Below, one piece after another: positions 35,786 to 48,340 of a stretch of 64,000 nucleotides of DNA. The stretch is from Blastomyces gilchristii SLH14081 (lineage: Eukaryota; Ascomycota; Eurotiomycetes; Onygenales; Ajellomycetaceae): the NCBI RefSeq assembly GCF_000003855.2, contig NW_003101675.1, positions 2,073,253 to 2,137,252 on the forward strand, given 5' to 3'. The first letter of the stretch is position 1; each line of letters starts with the position of its first letter. The notes beneath the pieces are model-generated. The model was not told the DNA's origin, ran no database searches, and saw only the letters and a program-made list of their open reading frames with translations. The position numbers and the translations under genes were made by a program.

Positions 35786-36274
35786 TTAAAGCCCAAGTGA
35801 TTTGAACAAAGCATCGACAGTATCAAGCAGCTATTTCGATGAGTCAGCGATAAGGACCCCGGGTATATATGTTCATATGTGTGGGTGGGCTGGGAAGGGA
35901 TAGGGCGATGATGCACCTACTTTGCTAGCTTTCTTGATCAAATTCTTGGTCGGATTAACGAAATCAGGAGCCAAAAGCTTGCTTCCATCGTCTAGGAGGC
36001 CGCTGACTTTCTTCAAGAGCGCAGGAGTGGTTGCGGGTCCAGCTGTCATGAGAAGGTTCTTTGTAACCTTTGTTGATTTACCGTCTAGCAAATCGTCGAC
36101 ATGGCGGATCGCGGATTGAACTTGTCTGGGAAACTCGCCAGTTAGAATTTCGCCGATGCCCCGAAGTTTTTCGCTGATGTCGCCTAGCTGCGGGTCTGGG
36201 GTAGGGGCAGGTTCGGGGTTGGCAAGAGCGAAAACGGTGAAAAGGAGGAGGGAGATGAGAATGAAGAAACGTAT
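35786..36274 (-). CDS. Small secreted protein with no ATG at its expected start
   Basis: Two exons (36274-35921, 35830-35786) with a GTAGGT donor and clean AG acceptor encode about 132 residues. The frame begins at an ATA codon followed by RFFILISLLLFTVFALA, a textbook secretion signal with a probable cleavage near ALA, then NPEPAPTPDPQLGDISEKLR. The mature part is helical and Lys/Leu-rich (VDDLLDGKSTKVTKNLL, LLKKVSGLLDDGSKLLAP) and has no Cys. No ATG lies in frame before the signal; the first in-frame ATG is well inside the mature protein. Either the ATG became ATA, or a short upstream exon supplies the start (ATGAACTACCATTTG at about 36455-36441 could join at AAG/GAA, giving MNYHLEDNIRFF). 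A TATAAA lies about 25 bp before the ATA. Function unknown; a pseudogene is possible. Confidence 0.6.
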
Positions 36275-37651
36275 ATTGTCTTCCTTATTGCGTTTCGAGT
36301 TTATATTTGGTTTGCTTTGGTTTGCGAGGCTAGGTAGCTTCTTTGGGCCTGGAGCTTGGGCTTGGATTGATTTCCTAAGTGGCTGGAAAGGAACTTGCTC
36401 AATGGAACTTGAGCCGCTCTCTTATAACTTCATACCAAATGGTAGTTCATTGACTACTAAGGAGAGAGATGGAGGCGTGAGAAAGATGTAAATGCTCCGA
36501 GCGGACTTACCCAAGGCTTTTACAGCTATTCGGATAATGCCTAGGAGTCGGTCTCTGAAAAACCAACACAAAATCGTTGAGCAGCTTCATGTGAAGATAT
36601 CCGAACGGGAAGAACCGCCCGCAGTCTATCTCGGCAGGACAATGCTCATTTCTACGCTGACTTGAATTCCTGTGGACCTCATCCCAGCTCCCCTAAGAAA
36701 GCTACTGGTGCCCTGGCCCCTGGCCGATGACCCATGATTGATATAACCTCTTGAACTATCGCAACTCCAAGCCTGTTCCAAGCAGGAAAGTTGTATGCCC
36801 ATGGAACTCTAATTCATTCTTCCGACCATCGTAGCCGCGCTCGGCATTTCCCGTTGTTTCCTGAGCTAGAGACGGAGTCTCATGACTGTCGTCATATCAT
36901 CGGCAGTCTTAAAAAGCATGCTAACGACGTGGGAACCTGCAATACTAAATCATCTCGGCATCGATACATATTTCATATGAACTCCACCAGTTACCTTGAT
37001 ATGGGCCGGCCGCTGCGGGGATATATATTTGATGATATTAGTCAGGCGGAATGAAAATCTTGGACGATGGGGAACAAGCTTCCGGCGATCATTATTGGGC
37101 GCGCAATCCACTCAGTTTTGGGCAACTTCCAAAATAAGAAAAAGCAAATATGCGGGGAGTGGTCGTGGAGTGGGAACATAAATATCCCAGGAACTGGAAA
37201 GTTGACTCGCCAAAAAGCCACGTTTTAAGGGTGACATCAATAATGAAAAGTAGCATATATTTTCTCAATCTGTGCAATATTTATAAACGTCATAGCTCAT
37301 ACGCGTTTCAGACACCCCATATTCTCACAATATAAAATCTCCCAATTCGAAAAGACACCTCAATTTCCCAATTAACCCTATGGTTGACCACAGACGGAGC
37401 TTTTAAAGTCCACGCTCTCCCAGGACCTGAGATGGGGCGTGGATATCGGCTGGGGGGTTATGATCGACGACACTGATCAACTTGCGGAGAGGAAGTGCTC
37501 GCACTAGCACAGCAAAGGCCCTATTGGCTTGTTTTTGGGGTCTTGAGTCAAGTTGAATGAACAGCAATGATAAGAGACTCCAACATGCTTTATTATGATG
37601 AGATTTTGTTGAACTATCACAATTGATTGATTATTGGATGATGTTGGCGAT

Positions 37652-37658
<7 letters not shown>

Positions 37659-37683
<25 letters not shown>
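37659..37683. repeat. Poly(T) run
   Basis: About 25 consecutive T residues in otherwise mixed sequence; on the minus strand a poly(A) run. No adjacent element with target duplications was found. Confidence 0.7.
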
Positions 37684-37685
<2 letters not shown>

Positions 37686-40600
37686 CCCAGGTGGCTACTA
37701 TATATTTTTGAGAATTGATTCTGGAGATCACTTTTCATGAAGACTGATTGCTTCGAGTCTATATAGAGTAGTTACGCATGCTCTCACTGAACCAACCAAC
37801 GAGACAAGACATGACGTTGGTTAAGCCTCTTCCCCCGTGCGGGCGGGTTTTGTTGGTGTTCCCAAGCCGGGGAAGTACAGCGTAGATTAGTAGGCGAACG
37901 GACGCTTAGCACATGGTGACAAAGAAGAGCGGTGGTGGTCCCCATATTCGATCGATTGAGATCGAAATTTCTGGTGTTGATGATGCTGCTACTGGTGGTA
38001 TGCACGTGTTCGATTGTAAGAGAAATACAGCTGATATGTCCGCTATTGCCTGCAGGTAAGATAGTGATAGGTTGTGCAGGAGGATTAGGACACTATCTAT
38101 CTGAAATCTCCGGTTGAGAGAGCTGGGAGGGATATGGCTGAGATAAATAGAACATTATATGGACATTAGGTAACTACTTCAAAAGGAACTTCATCCATCC
38201 ATTCTTCCCGATTCAACCATGGGTACAGAGTACATGGCCCATGGATTTCTCCTTCTCCTCGCCCTGATCGGTCTCTCTTTGTACATGAGTTCTGGTTTCC
38301 AATTTGCATATTTATTTCCCTTGCTTTGTTCACCACACCACGGCAAAATCCATCGAACAAACACTATGGAGCTTGTGAACATTCCACCAGACAATGCAAA
38401 CACGTCCGCCACCTTCCTCGACATAACTAGAGGAATAGCTTCAAGGCTGACACCATGTATGTACATACATCCGTGTCGCACAATCTTCAGGGCCACTTCA
38501 ACAACTGCTTCCGCCTATGCATCGGAACCAACACTGCGGCAACTACTCCGTACTCAGAGCTATCCGTTGTCATTCCTGTGACAAAGGAAAAACGCCTCTA
38601 TGCTCCCTCCATCAGACAGAGACGCAGGTTAGATATGGCATCGGCAGAATAGGCAAATCTTACTTGTCAACCGTGTTTTTGGCTTTATGTTTTCCCCTGC
38701 TTGCACCCTCATTTATCGTCCAACGACATACGTTTAACATAGAGTATCTGAGCCCTCAATCGGCCGAACATGTACTCTGTATTTCGCAGTAGGATGGCCC
38801 AGCAGGCGAGGCGCAGAACATCCGGCTGCATGTAGAAAATATGTAGAGTAGTAGCCAAAGGATGTCGCGTAAATCCGAACGACCATCTTTCTCGCAAGGC
38901 TGACTTATTTTAACCCACACTCATCGACATCGGTGTTCCCTTTCCACTTTGCCTTTGCAGTGGATTACGGCTGAATATCGCATATTTAGAGTGGGAAATG
39001 CCGTACCAAACTGGGAATACATTCGACTCTAAAAGGAAATTACCAAATCATGGAAAATACGATTAAATCGGCAACTTGAATGGGGATACGTAGCCTTGCC
39101 GTGCATAATTTGCAAGAGGACTTGATGGCCTTCGGAATATGAATATCAGCTGAACACCAAATGCATGGTCGGGATGTGTACCGTTTTTCTCTCCCACGAT
39201 TGCTAAACCATGATGTTGGCATTTCTGTTCCAGCATTCCATTCTCATATGGTATTTGGAGTTGGCCCAAAGCACAACAGACTCGCGTACCAAGCGCAATG
39301 GGGTGTGGGGTTAAGGGTACGGTATGCCGCACCTTAACACATCACGGATACGCGAAAGTACCGTCCTGCAAGTAACTTGATCAATCGAGACGATAAATAG
39401 TTGATATTTCGTATAAACGCGAAAAGGGAAATCATAAATCCCGAACGAATCTTTTGCGACACGCGCTGTTTGGAAGATTCTGCCACCCAATCTGCAACTT
39501 GCTTGATATGTATGGTTGAGGGTATGGAAACTTCATCGCGACTTTCTGAATTTCTCTTCTTTTCTTTTTCTTTTTCTTTTCTTTTTTTTTAAATTTTTAT
39601 TTTGGCCTGCAGAAACGACAAACCTCACATCTCCATATCAATGATGCGAATGCAGGGATCCTGAAACAGAAACATGGGGATATATTTAGTTATCGCGTCG
39701 GAGAGCAAACATAGTTCAACATTTTTCCCGCGAAGCCAAGGACCGCGACAAATAACTTCAGTCTCCTCGACCTCGCGCTTTGCATACCTATGTCAAGAGA
39801 CATTTGTCTGTCGGCAATGATGGGATGACGTCGGCATCAAGAAAAATGGCAACGTTCGGAAACATAAAGAGAAAAGCGTCACGCGCTCTCGTGTGTCTCA
39901 TAAAAAAGCCCCGAATCTCACGTTCATTTTAATATCATCCCGCAGGTGATTTTTTTTCGCCCGGTTGAAGAGAAAGGAAAATCGAACCGTGAAAGTGGTT
40001 GAAAAATGGAACAGGTCGCGTCAGAGGTGCAAAAGCAACCCCCCCCCCCAAAAAAAAAAAGTATTTGAAACTACGTAAAGGCGCGTTGTTGCTCGTGGTT
40101 ACTCGTGCGTCATTTTATTTACGTTACAGCGGATTTCCCGCCTCGCATAAGTTTTTATTTTTTGTTACGTTGCCCTGCAGATGAGCTGCTTCAGATTTTG
40201 TGTTGTTTATTTTTGCTGCCTTAAATGTTTCCATCTTGTTTCAACAGGTGATAAAAGTTAAAGAAGTTAAAGGCCTTTTTTCACGCCTCCATGCATGAGG
40301 ATGGCACCTAGGATACGCAGTAAACATGGCGGAGAGTACGGAGTATCAAGTTCACATCTGTGCCCAAGTAATTCTTAATAATATTTATTGGCACAATAAA
40401 ACAAATCTTCCTTTTCGAGGGCCTGGCATGACTGAAAACAAGAATAATGGAGGTCATCTGTTAAGTGGGCAGCAAGCAGTGAGCAGCGAGGTGAAAGGTT
40501 TGATAGCTGGCTGCAAGGTGAAGAGGCGGTAAAAGAATAATCCCTCTGAAAACTGCAAAGTAGCGGTCACTTGTAGACGGCACAAACTTGATGTCATGAG

Positions 40601-43600
40601 CAAGTCGGGGAAAAAAGGGGAAAAAAAAAAAAGTATGGCTCGTACTCATTATTGTGTGGACAATATTGGCGACTCATGCAGTGAACATGTGAATTCAAAC
40701 GACGAAAGCAGCGATGGCGCCCCTCACCCCGCGCCCACTTCACCGGTGTGGGAATCAGCTCTCGGCCCGTCGTAACGCAGCGGGAGGCGGTCAAGATAGC
40801 CGATTTAGAGATTACCGTCTAGGGCATTTCAGACTGTCCATGAATGTAATGATAATGGGCGCCGTTATCTTATCAAATACCAGGCTGTAGATCCCGTTGA
40901 CGCACAACAACAACTCGCGGATCAAGGTTGTTGCAAAATTATCAAATTATCCTCACAAAGCGAAGCAGATCAACCTCTAGTCCAGCCTTGACAAAAGTGG
41001 CGGGTTTGGGGTTCATCTTTTCAGCTGGGCTTGGTCGGGCCTCGCTGCATGCACAGACAGACAGACATGGTAACTAGGTATGTGCGAGAAAAAGCGCCCG
41101 GGCCAGGCTAATAAGGCTGGACTGGGCGGGGCGACGATGAAACAAGAAACCCCCGTTGAAACTGCAGGTATAACCATTTGATGACTCACGCAAAATATGC
41201 ATGCAACTTTTCGAGGTTTGCCTTGTTCTGGTCCATATGGACTCTTGGTGGAAGCCACCAAGAGGCGCGAGAAAAAAGCTGTCACTGCAGAGGTTTCAAA
41301 ACGCCCGCTTGCAGAGAAAACCACTGGTTCCTCATCGCGGATGTCCGAGTATAGTGTAGATCAGAGCTAGTATGGCGTCATTGGGCTCTGGACGGTTTTG
41401 CCCCGGACGCGACGATGGCGAAATGTCGCGCGTCTTGAGCTTGGGACTCTCGGGGTTAAAAATTGATGGTTACAAAATATGCATTGTGGGCCCAGCATAC
41501 AGACTGTAGAGGCGTGCCGCATCTTTTTTTTTTTTTTTTTTTTTCGAGGGAGTTGATGCCAGATGGTGAAATATTTAATATTCAGTAGTACTGTTCAGAA
41601 CAGGTAGTTACATACAATGTGAAATTTTGGAAATATTCATGCATGATACCCAAAGAGAAAGTCAAGTAAATCGACCACAGCAAGGACAGTTGTGACATTG
41701 ATATTGACTGATTGCGTCAGCACAGCCACGCTGCGAGGCGCAGTCGGGATTATCGTATTGCCGAGCAGAGTCCACGATATCCAAAAAGAAGGCTGCTGGG
41801 GTATCACTTTTGCCTTGTCTAGGTAATAATAATAAGAATAATCATGTTACTGGTGTGTCATCTGCCGCCGTCCATTTATCTGACCCGTCAATCTTCTTCC
41901 AGTTCCGCACAGAACCGGTTGAAAGCGTCCTTTGCGAGCTGAACTCCGGAGCTGCTGGTTGTTTGGCCTGTTAACTATAGCTTCCACTACCAGCGCGCGC
42001 GTGTTGTGACATCTGGTCGTTTGACTTTCTGGGGGCTCCTGTCAGAATAGGAACGGCGAATGGTCAGTAGGAGGGGAAAGGCTATTCCTGAATTTGACCA
42101 GCGGCTAGGTGGAAATGGCAGAGTTATCTGTTGCGGCGCGGTATTTGCTGAGCCTCTGTGAAGTAATAATCACTACATCCAACCATACTTTACTGCGTAC
42201 ATTCGCGCTGAATGGAGATCGTCCGGGATCACGGGGCATATCATTCATCCCCGGCAGCCGTGGATACTAGGTAGGTTCTAACCATCACCTGATGCTGACA
42301 TAGCGGGAAGTATCACTATAGGTAGGGTGAGTGAGAAGAAACTGCCTCCAGAAGACAGCAAGTGGTTACTGAAACATCAAAAGTCAAGATCCTGACCGCA
42401 TTCTCGGGATGGACGCAAAAGCAAAATATGACTGGTACAAAGCATAAAACCGTGGCCCAGCATCAAGGAAGGGGGGCTTTCCCTCGCTATATCAACCCTT
42501 CATCCTTGCTCCCAAAGCGGCCCGGACGTTACTTAGTTACTACTACCTTGAAAATGATGAGAAAGCCTGGAATCAAGGTGGAGCCCAGCTCGATCCAATC
42601 GGCGATCAGAACAGGGATCTTGTCAATGTAATGGGTTTTGGGGTCCTTGGGCAGCAGCGAATCTGATCCCCAAACTCCTCCAAGACACAACCCGCCATCA
42701 GCTGAACCTGTCCTCGAAAAGGTTTCAATACTGGAACTGTTTGAAAGGCCATCCGCGGACAAGCTCTAGTGAACCCGCTTCCTCCCCCGCCCAGTATCGT
42801 CCCTATCGCCCATTCCATCATGGTCCATGTCCTCTCTGACACTAGCCATTTGTTGGCCAAAACATTGTTATCCCCTTACCCTACACGAGCCTGTGGATAT
42901 GTTTCGAAACTATAACCTTGCGTATCTTTCTTTGCCCTTGTCTGGCCCTGTTCCAAAGCCCACCACAGGGATTGCGAGATCTGTGGGTTGACACTCGCCA
43001 GATGTAGAAGACTTATCTGGGACACCTGGAGGCTAGTAGTGCATGAATTTAATCCTATTCAATGGATCTATTGACTCCCAACAAACTTTTCTTTCGTTGA
43101 ACTTCCTCACGGGCTAAAAAAATGCATTGAGGATGTTGCTCGGGCCTCATCCCTTGAATACAATCAGTTCAGAAGAGACGGGATAAAGCGAGTCTAGATT
43201 ACATGATTCTGTCAGATTGTCGAAGATCAAGAATCAAGATATAGGATCCCGGAATCACATCTTAACTTTTTTTGATGTGGAAGTTTGTAGGCTTCCTCGC
43301 GTCGCGCCCCGCTACAGTGGAACATGCAAGTCTTCAGTTGGGTAACTAGAGGTTAATCTGAGCATGCAAGAAGCTTTCCTGCATTTACTTTCCAACCACT
43401 GGAATGGCGGAAATTCTGGTGGTAATTTCACCTGCAGCAAGCTGCGTCCACTCCCAGCGATGCCCGCTTGAGTCTCTATCACCTGGGGAAACCCGCGGGG
43501 TGTTGCAACTAGTGGTCATTGCGATTATCCACAAAAAAGTTTGGAACCCTGAGCTCATCAAAGCACCTGCCTACCTATCCGAGCACATATGCCCACCAAA

Positions 43601-44397
43601 GCGTAGGTGGATGTGCCATCAAGGGGAAAGTTATAATGTCCCGTGAGTGCGTGCTAGCAGCGACGCAGGAAAGGGTTGTAGACAAACCACTCGCCACAGG
43701 GAATTTGTACTATTGCATATTTCCGGAAAGTCTTTAGAGACCTGCATATCAACTGAAACCTTTTATGGACATGGAGCTATTTTGAGTCGTCATCAGCAAA
43801 AGACCTCTCGTTCTCCTGCTCCCTTTTCGTCGCCTATTCCCTTAAACTGGCTGGGCCTCAGCGGACGATTGACAAGGTGCCTCCTTGACCCTAGTCCACC
43901 TAGTTCCGCCAGGGTATCGGCGTGAGCAATACAGCGTACCGTATCATACCTTACAATACAGCCTCCACCCAGCCGGCCAGCCCAAACAAGCCAGCAGGAT
44001 TCTTACCTTTTGCCCGGCATATCATACATCCAGCCGCCAAGCACTTTAGGGCAAGATGTATTTGATATCTTTCACTGCCAATGCATCCTGAACCCTTTTG
44101 CATGCGACCATCTGCGACCATCTGCAAGACTGCAACCAGCCCACTTGCCGAGCAAAATTTGAGCAAGAAAAGGATATCTGGATAAAAAATTATTCAAAAT
44201 GGGGGAAAGCAAAAAAGTGCCTTGCTTCATGTGTGGACGCGAAGAGCCCTCGGAGTCAGCGCGCCATGATTTTGAACGGGCCTGCGCTGATATAACCTCG
44301 CTTCGCCCCCGCCTTCCCTCTCCTTCGGAACATCCCCATCTCCTCTTCTGGCTATTATCGCCATCTCTCCTCCGCCGCCATTTCTAATACTCATCTT

Positions 44398-44456
44398 TTT
44401 CTTCTTCTTCTTCTTCTTCTTCTTCTTCTTCTTCTTCTTCTTCTTCTTCTTCTTCT
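44398..44456. repeat. (CTT)n microsatellite
   Basis: About 19 tandem CTT units in a pyrimidine-rich stretch about 330 bp before the ATG at 44,782. On a plus-strand transcript it would lie in the leader. Confidence 0.9.
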
Positions 44457-44781
44457 CTTTTTGTTTCTTCCATTCATCTTCTTTTCCCTTCGCACTCCAT
44501 CACCATTTTCCCACCGCCTCCCCTGCGCCCTCTAAAACCCTCCTCCCGCCACCCTCAATTTATACTTATGCTCTTCATCCCTCCATTCTCCTCTCCCTCC
44601 CTTGGCGCATCTTTGGTGACCTGGATTACGAGTCTGGCAAATTGTGGACGAATGTTGATTTTATTATTATAATATACATATGTTGGATGATTATACTCTT
44701 TCTAAATTTCGATCTATTATTATATTGTTGAAACCCTTCTTGCTCAGCCCTTAGGGACCTTCATAGTCCCGCCCAGCCAGG

Positions 44782-45837
44782 ATGCCCACAATCCTACTTC
44801 CAGCGTCGGCTGCTGCCTTCGCGCCAAGGTCATCTCCAAATGTTGTTTTAAGCTCCCGGGTAGAACCGTGGTTAACGGTTACATTGAAAAGAGTCAACCG
44901 GGTCGAGCGCCCTCTTAATAACGTCACGCAGCACACGCGATGTTTGACGGAAACCCTTTCGTCGCCAAATGCCATCTGGACTCTGTGCTCTATCATGCTT
45001 CCCAAGGCTCCGGAATCGGAGTTGCGACAGGACGACAATCCACTGGTTGAAGCCCTGTTTAACTACCAACTCCTCCACATGGAAGCATACGTCGTTCACG
45101 TTGACATGGTGTCCCAGAACGAAGTCGCTTTTAAACTCACCCCGGAGACTATTGAATCATTGGTTGAGTATCATAAGGATATCTACTCTGTGGACACTGC
45201 CGCCAAAAACTGGAACTGGCCGGAGAAAGAGGTACAGCTTAAGAAATTGCAGCAGGAGTTCGTTCAAGCCGCGAACAGATTCGTTTATCGCACGTCTGCG
45301 ACTGCACTCGAGGGAATGGAGGAGGACGGTGCGGGTGAGCTTCTTTGTGGTCGGAGCGATGAGGCCAAGGCCGCCATTCTTGGATTGTTTGTGCCGCTGC
45401 TACCTCCTCCGCCTCGCATTGTTGATGTGGTGAGGCCTACTCCACTCCTACCCAGCTCGACGGGGCCTGATAACTGGTGGCACAGTCCAATCCATCAACC
45501 TCATCCCGAGCCGGTTGATTCGTGGAATGTTCTCCCGTCCAGCCCAAGCACAACTACCTCGACCGATACACACCAGAACCTGTGGGCTGCCAGCCTTGCG
45601 CTCAATGAGATTCAAATTTCGTCGCCAGCGCCGCCACAGCCCACCCAGTCGTACTCCACCGCCGCGTACAGTGAACCTCAGTATTTCAGCTCTCCGGCAA
45701 CCACAGCATCAATCCCGCAGTTCCTGCTGCCCAGCATGCTTGCGCAGCAACAGTGTAGCACCGCAGCGAGTATTGGGGGTTTTGGTCTGGGTGAGCGATA
45801 TCAGGACTTCGCCCTTCCATATGGAACTACGATGTAG
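44782..45837 (+). CDS. Hypothetical protein, possibly regulatory
   Basis: A single ORF of 351 residues. I do not recognise a family. Residues about 73-190 look structured: LPKAPESELRQDDNPLVEAL, YQLLHMEAYVVHVDMVSQNE, ETIESLVEYHKDIYSVDTAA and a basic/acidic helix KEVQLKKLQQEFVQAANRFV. The C-terminal ~150 residues are Pro/Ser/Thr/Gln-rich and disordered, ending GLGERYQDFALPYGTTM. The isolated position after 8.5 kb of empty sequence, the pyrimidine-rich leader and the ~1.4-kb T-rich trailer resemble fungal developmental regulators, but no DNA-binding domain is visible. The first 72 residues may be leader: the ATG at 44998 is a credible alternative start. Confidence 0.6.
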   Translation: MPTILLPASAAAFAPRSSPNVVLSSRVEPWLTVTLKRVNRVERPLNNVTQHTRCLTETLSSPNAIWTLCSIMLPKAPESELRQDDNPLVEALFNYQLLHMEAYVVHVDMVSQNEVAFKLTPETIESLVEYHKDIYSVDTAAKNWNWPEKEVQLKKLQQEFVQAANRFVYRTSATALEGMEEDGAGELLCGRSDEAKAAILGLFVPLLPPPPRIVDVVRPTPLLPSSTGPDNWWHSPIHQPHPEPVDSWNVLPSSPSTTTSTDTHQNLWAASLALNEIQISSPAPPQPTQSYSTAAYSEPQYFSSPATTASIPQFLLPSMLAQQQCSTAASIGGFGLGERYQDFALPYGTTM

Positions 45838-47851
45838 CAGCCACAGGCGGTCAGGTTACGCGCGGACCTGCCAGAGCATGAACTGGGATTATACTTCCGT
45901 CAATAATTACATTTGGAGGCATCTACGCTTCGTGAATATGTGGCACTTTGACCAATGTTATAATGAGACATGCGACTTCGACGCTCAGACACGACCTTCG
46001 CGTGTGACACCAACGACATCAGCGGCATACTCCGACGGCGTTTCATAATTCATCGACATAGCGGCAATTTAGGGAGGGCACTTTTTTCTTTTTTTCTTTT
46101 CTTCCCAGTTGAGACTGCCTAATCTTTTTTTTTCTTTTTTTTCTTTTTTATTTCTTATTGTCATTGATTTGATTTTGTCATGCGTTGTTCAGCAAGCGTT
46201 GCTTTTTTTTCCATGGGTCTGGTCATCTCATTTTGTTTTCTGCATTTTGCATAAGAACCGGCGGGTCGGCTATCTGACGATTTATTTTACGTCATACTAA
46301 CTCCCTTGGCGGATGTAATTTTTCCTTTCTTATTGTTGCGTTTTCGTTGTCCCTTTCGCATTTTGATATTACCCTCAAGATCTGATGTGCCTCGCGGCTC
46401 GAAACGTCTTTTTTTCGTCGCTTATTATAGATTGCGGTTTAAGGAAAGGTATAATACCGGGACCTGGGGACTGGCTAGCACAGTTCTTTGGTCCTGGATA
46501 CTTTTTGTTCCCTATCTTTGGTCCACACTCGCTCTTGGTACTGTGTACCGGACTGGCAATCCCTATACGGATTGGTGAGGCTACGACCGGCGACATTCCC
46601 GGCTCTACCCAACATCTGGCATGTTTTGGTATCCATCCACACACTCCATGTCCCGATTCTGGTCGTTCGGAAAGGTTGAAGTGAGGATGTCCTGAAACAT
46701 GGCAGCTGCTGGCGACTCCTTTTAACATTTCTGCCTGCGGTTGAACTCTTTTAAGGATGAGAATAAGGAAACCCTCTCGGAAAATGGGATCTGTGGTTCC
46801 TATCTGACGTTAACCGTTCTTCCCGCCAGCTCAACGCTTTTGTTTTGGTGGATCTTCTCAATTTTTATACCGGAACATCGACCAGATACGTGGACTATCC
46901 TCTTCTAGGCTCATCCCCTTTTCTCCGGGCAGATTTTTTATTCGTTTTAATACCTTAATAGTCGAATCATGTCCCGGAGAGGCCTCCCAATTTCTCACCT
47001 CTTCCCTGGCTGGAAGGAAAAGGGTTGGTAGGAATCGGATGCAGGAACTCCCATACCTTTACATTCTTTTGGTTAGTTTTAGGGCTGGTTGGGAACCTCC
47101 AAAGCTGGGCTTTGGAGATTTTTTTTTTGATTTTTTTGATTTTTACTATTATTACACCTCTTTGTTAGCCTATTAATTAGTCTGTTAGTTATTCCCACCC
47201 AGCCAGCCCTATAGTCTATATAGTATCTACGGAGTAGTTAAATTCGTATTGTTCGATAGTTAGCTCGTTAGTCGACCCCTTAGTTTGAAATTTTAATTTC
47301 GGACGGGATATATACAGTGCTTTTCATGAAACTCATCGTGACTGTTGATTTTGTCCCATGGTTCATCAATGGATGCATTTTCAATGCGCTTTCGCGGCAT
47401 CGCTCGCCTAAATTTATCAACGCCTCCAAGCCCCGTTCAACAGCGGGTTGGGTTCCTCCCGTTGACGTCAGTACCAATTCGATGGAATCCATCCTGGCCT
47501 CCGCTTACATTTTTCTCGAGCCCGGTATTGGCTTACGGAGTACACAGGGAGGAGAGGGTGGTATGCTTGGTGGGCATTTTTGGTGATATTCTCGATTAGC
47601 AACGTCGTTGCTGCCATGTAGACATGGTCTGGAGGGCAGACAGTGAGCTATGATAATGACATTTTGATTTTATTCACTGTACATGCACATACATTATCTA
47701 TATGTCTGCCTTGCGTCTAGCGAAAATGCGTCTATGATCGATTCAACTTGCTCCAAAGCTCTGACGTGTGAAAAGGGTCCCCTAATAACGGGATATAATT
47801 CGACCCATAGCGGACGTACAGGAGTACGCGACAATGCCTAAGGTGGCATCA
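45838..47851. other. Long trailer/intergenic region
   Basis: T-rich runs at 46085-46150 and 47120-47145 fit a long 3' UTR. A TTGACGTCAG (CRE-like) lies at 47462. ORFs of 60-120 codons overlap on both strands and none has a recognisable motif. Confidence 0.4.
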
Positions 47852-48340
47852 CTATAGGAGCTCCTCCAGCTCCTCCAGCTCCTTCAGCTCCTCCCTACAC
47901 ATATCAGAAAATCTGACATACCCACCTCTCCAACCATTCAAGAGTCGTGTCATTCCTAATGAAAATAAATGTACGTATCCGCTGCCCTGCCTCGCAGCTC
48001 GACCCCTCGCAACGAGGTGGACAGAGAGATATTCAAGAGGCTGATGCACGGTTCCCATGAAGTCTAAGATCGTTCCCAAAGTTTCGAGCGCCAACATCCT
48101 AGGTCGATGCATCGTTATGTCGAAATCTGATATTAATCCGAATATGGGGTGACGCATGACTCGGAATTCCGATATCGTTAGACGACTGCCAAACCGATGA
48201 TATACCATTTGTGTCCAGTTGTGGAAGCACATGCGAATAGAATGCCATTGAGGAGGAGGAGGGCGTTAGCGAATATTCCAAGATAAGGGGGCCATGTGTC
48301 CGGTCTTCTCCATCCCACCGCAGCAGCGGCTAGGATAATG
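47852..48340 (-). pseudogene. Frame-broken fragment resembling a wax-synthase-type membrane acyltransferase
   Basis: Read on the minus strand, one frame gives AAAAVGWRRPDTWPPYLG and then a second frame, shifted within a CTC run (about 48250-48263), gives WHSIRMCFHNWTQMVYHRFG. The pair WPPxxG followed by a W...WxQ...R segment is the usual centre of wax-synthase-domain acyltransferases; the second frame continues 126 codons and contains FMGTVHQPLEYLSVHL, which could match the domain's conserved His region. No ATG-started full gene is present: upstream lies SF3B5. I infer a truncated, frameshifted relic. The family call is by eye on short motifs and could be wrong. Confidence 0.35.
47855..47895. 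repeat. Short CTCCTCCAG-type minisatellite
   Basis: Tandem variants of AGCTCCTCC on the plus strand. They give the EELKELEELEELL tail of the minus-strand relic frame. Confidence 0.65.

Larger units (their letters stand above)
36275..44781. other. 8.5-kb region with no defensible gene
   Basis: Base composition is ordinary, not like the AT-rich block further right. Only short ORFs occur, and none shows a family motif. It contains a T24-25 run at about 37659-37683, another T run at about 41524-41544 and the (CTT)n tract at 44398-44456. It may be a very long leader and upstream region of the gene at 44,782, may hold non-coding transcripts, or may carry lineage-specific genes too short or intron-rich to see here. 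Confidence 0.5.

Noticed and set aside
38219..38581. 120-codon ORF with a hydrophobic N-terminus
   Set aside because: It overlaps ORFs of equal length on the other strand, has no recognisable domain and no intron or promoter support.
44199..44387. Short ORF with CxxC...H...C spacing, a possible zinc finger
   Set aside because: It is 62 codons long, sits in the probable leader of the next gene and its tail is translated microsatellite-like sequence. It could be an upstream ORF but not a supported protein.
46375..46728. Overlapping plus and minus ORFs of about 100-117 codons
   Set aside because: They overlap each other, lack motifs, and lie in the likely 3' UTR of the gene at 44,782.
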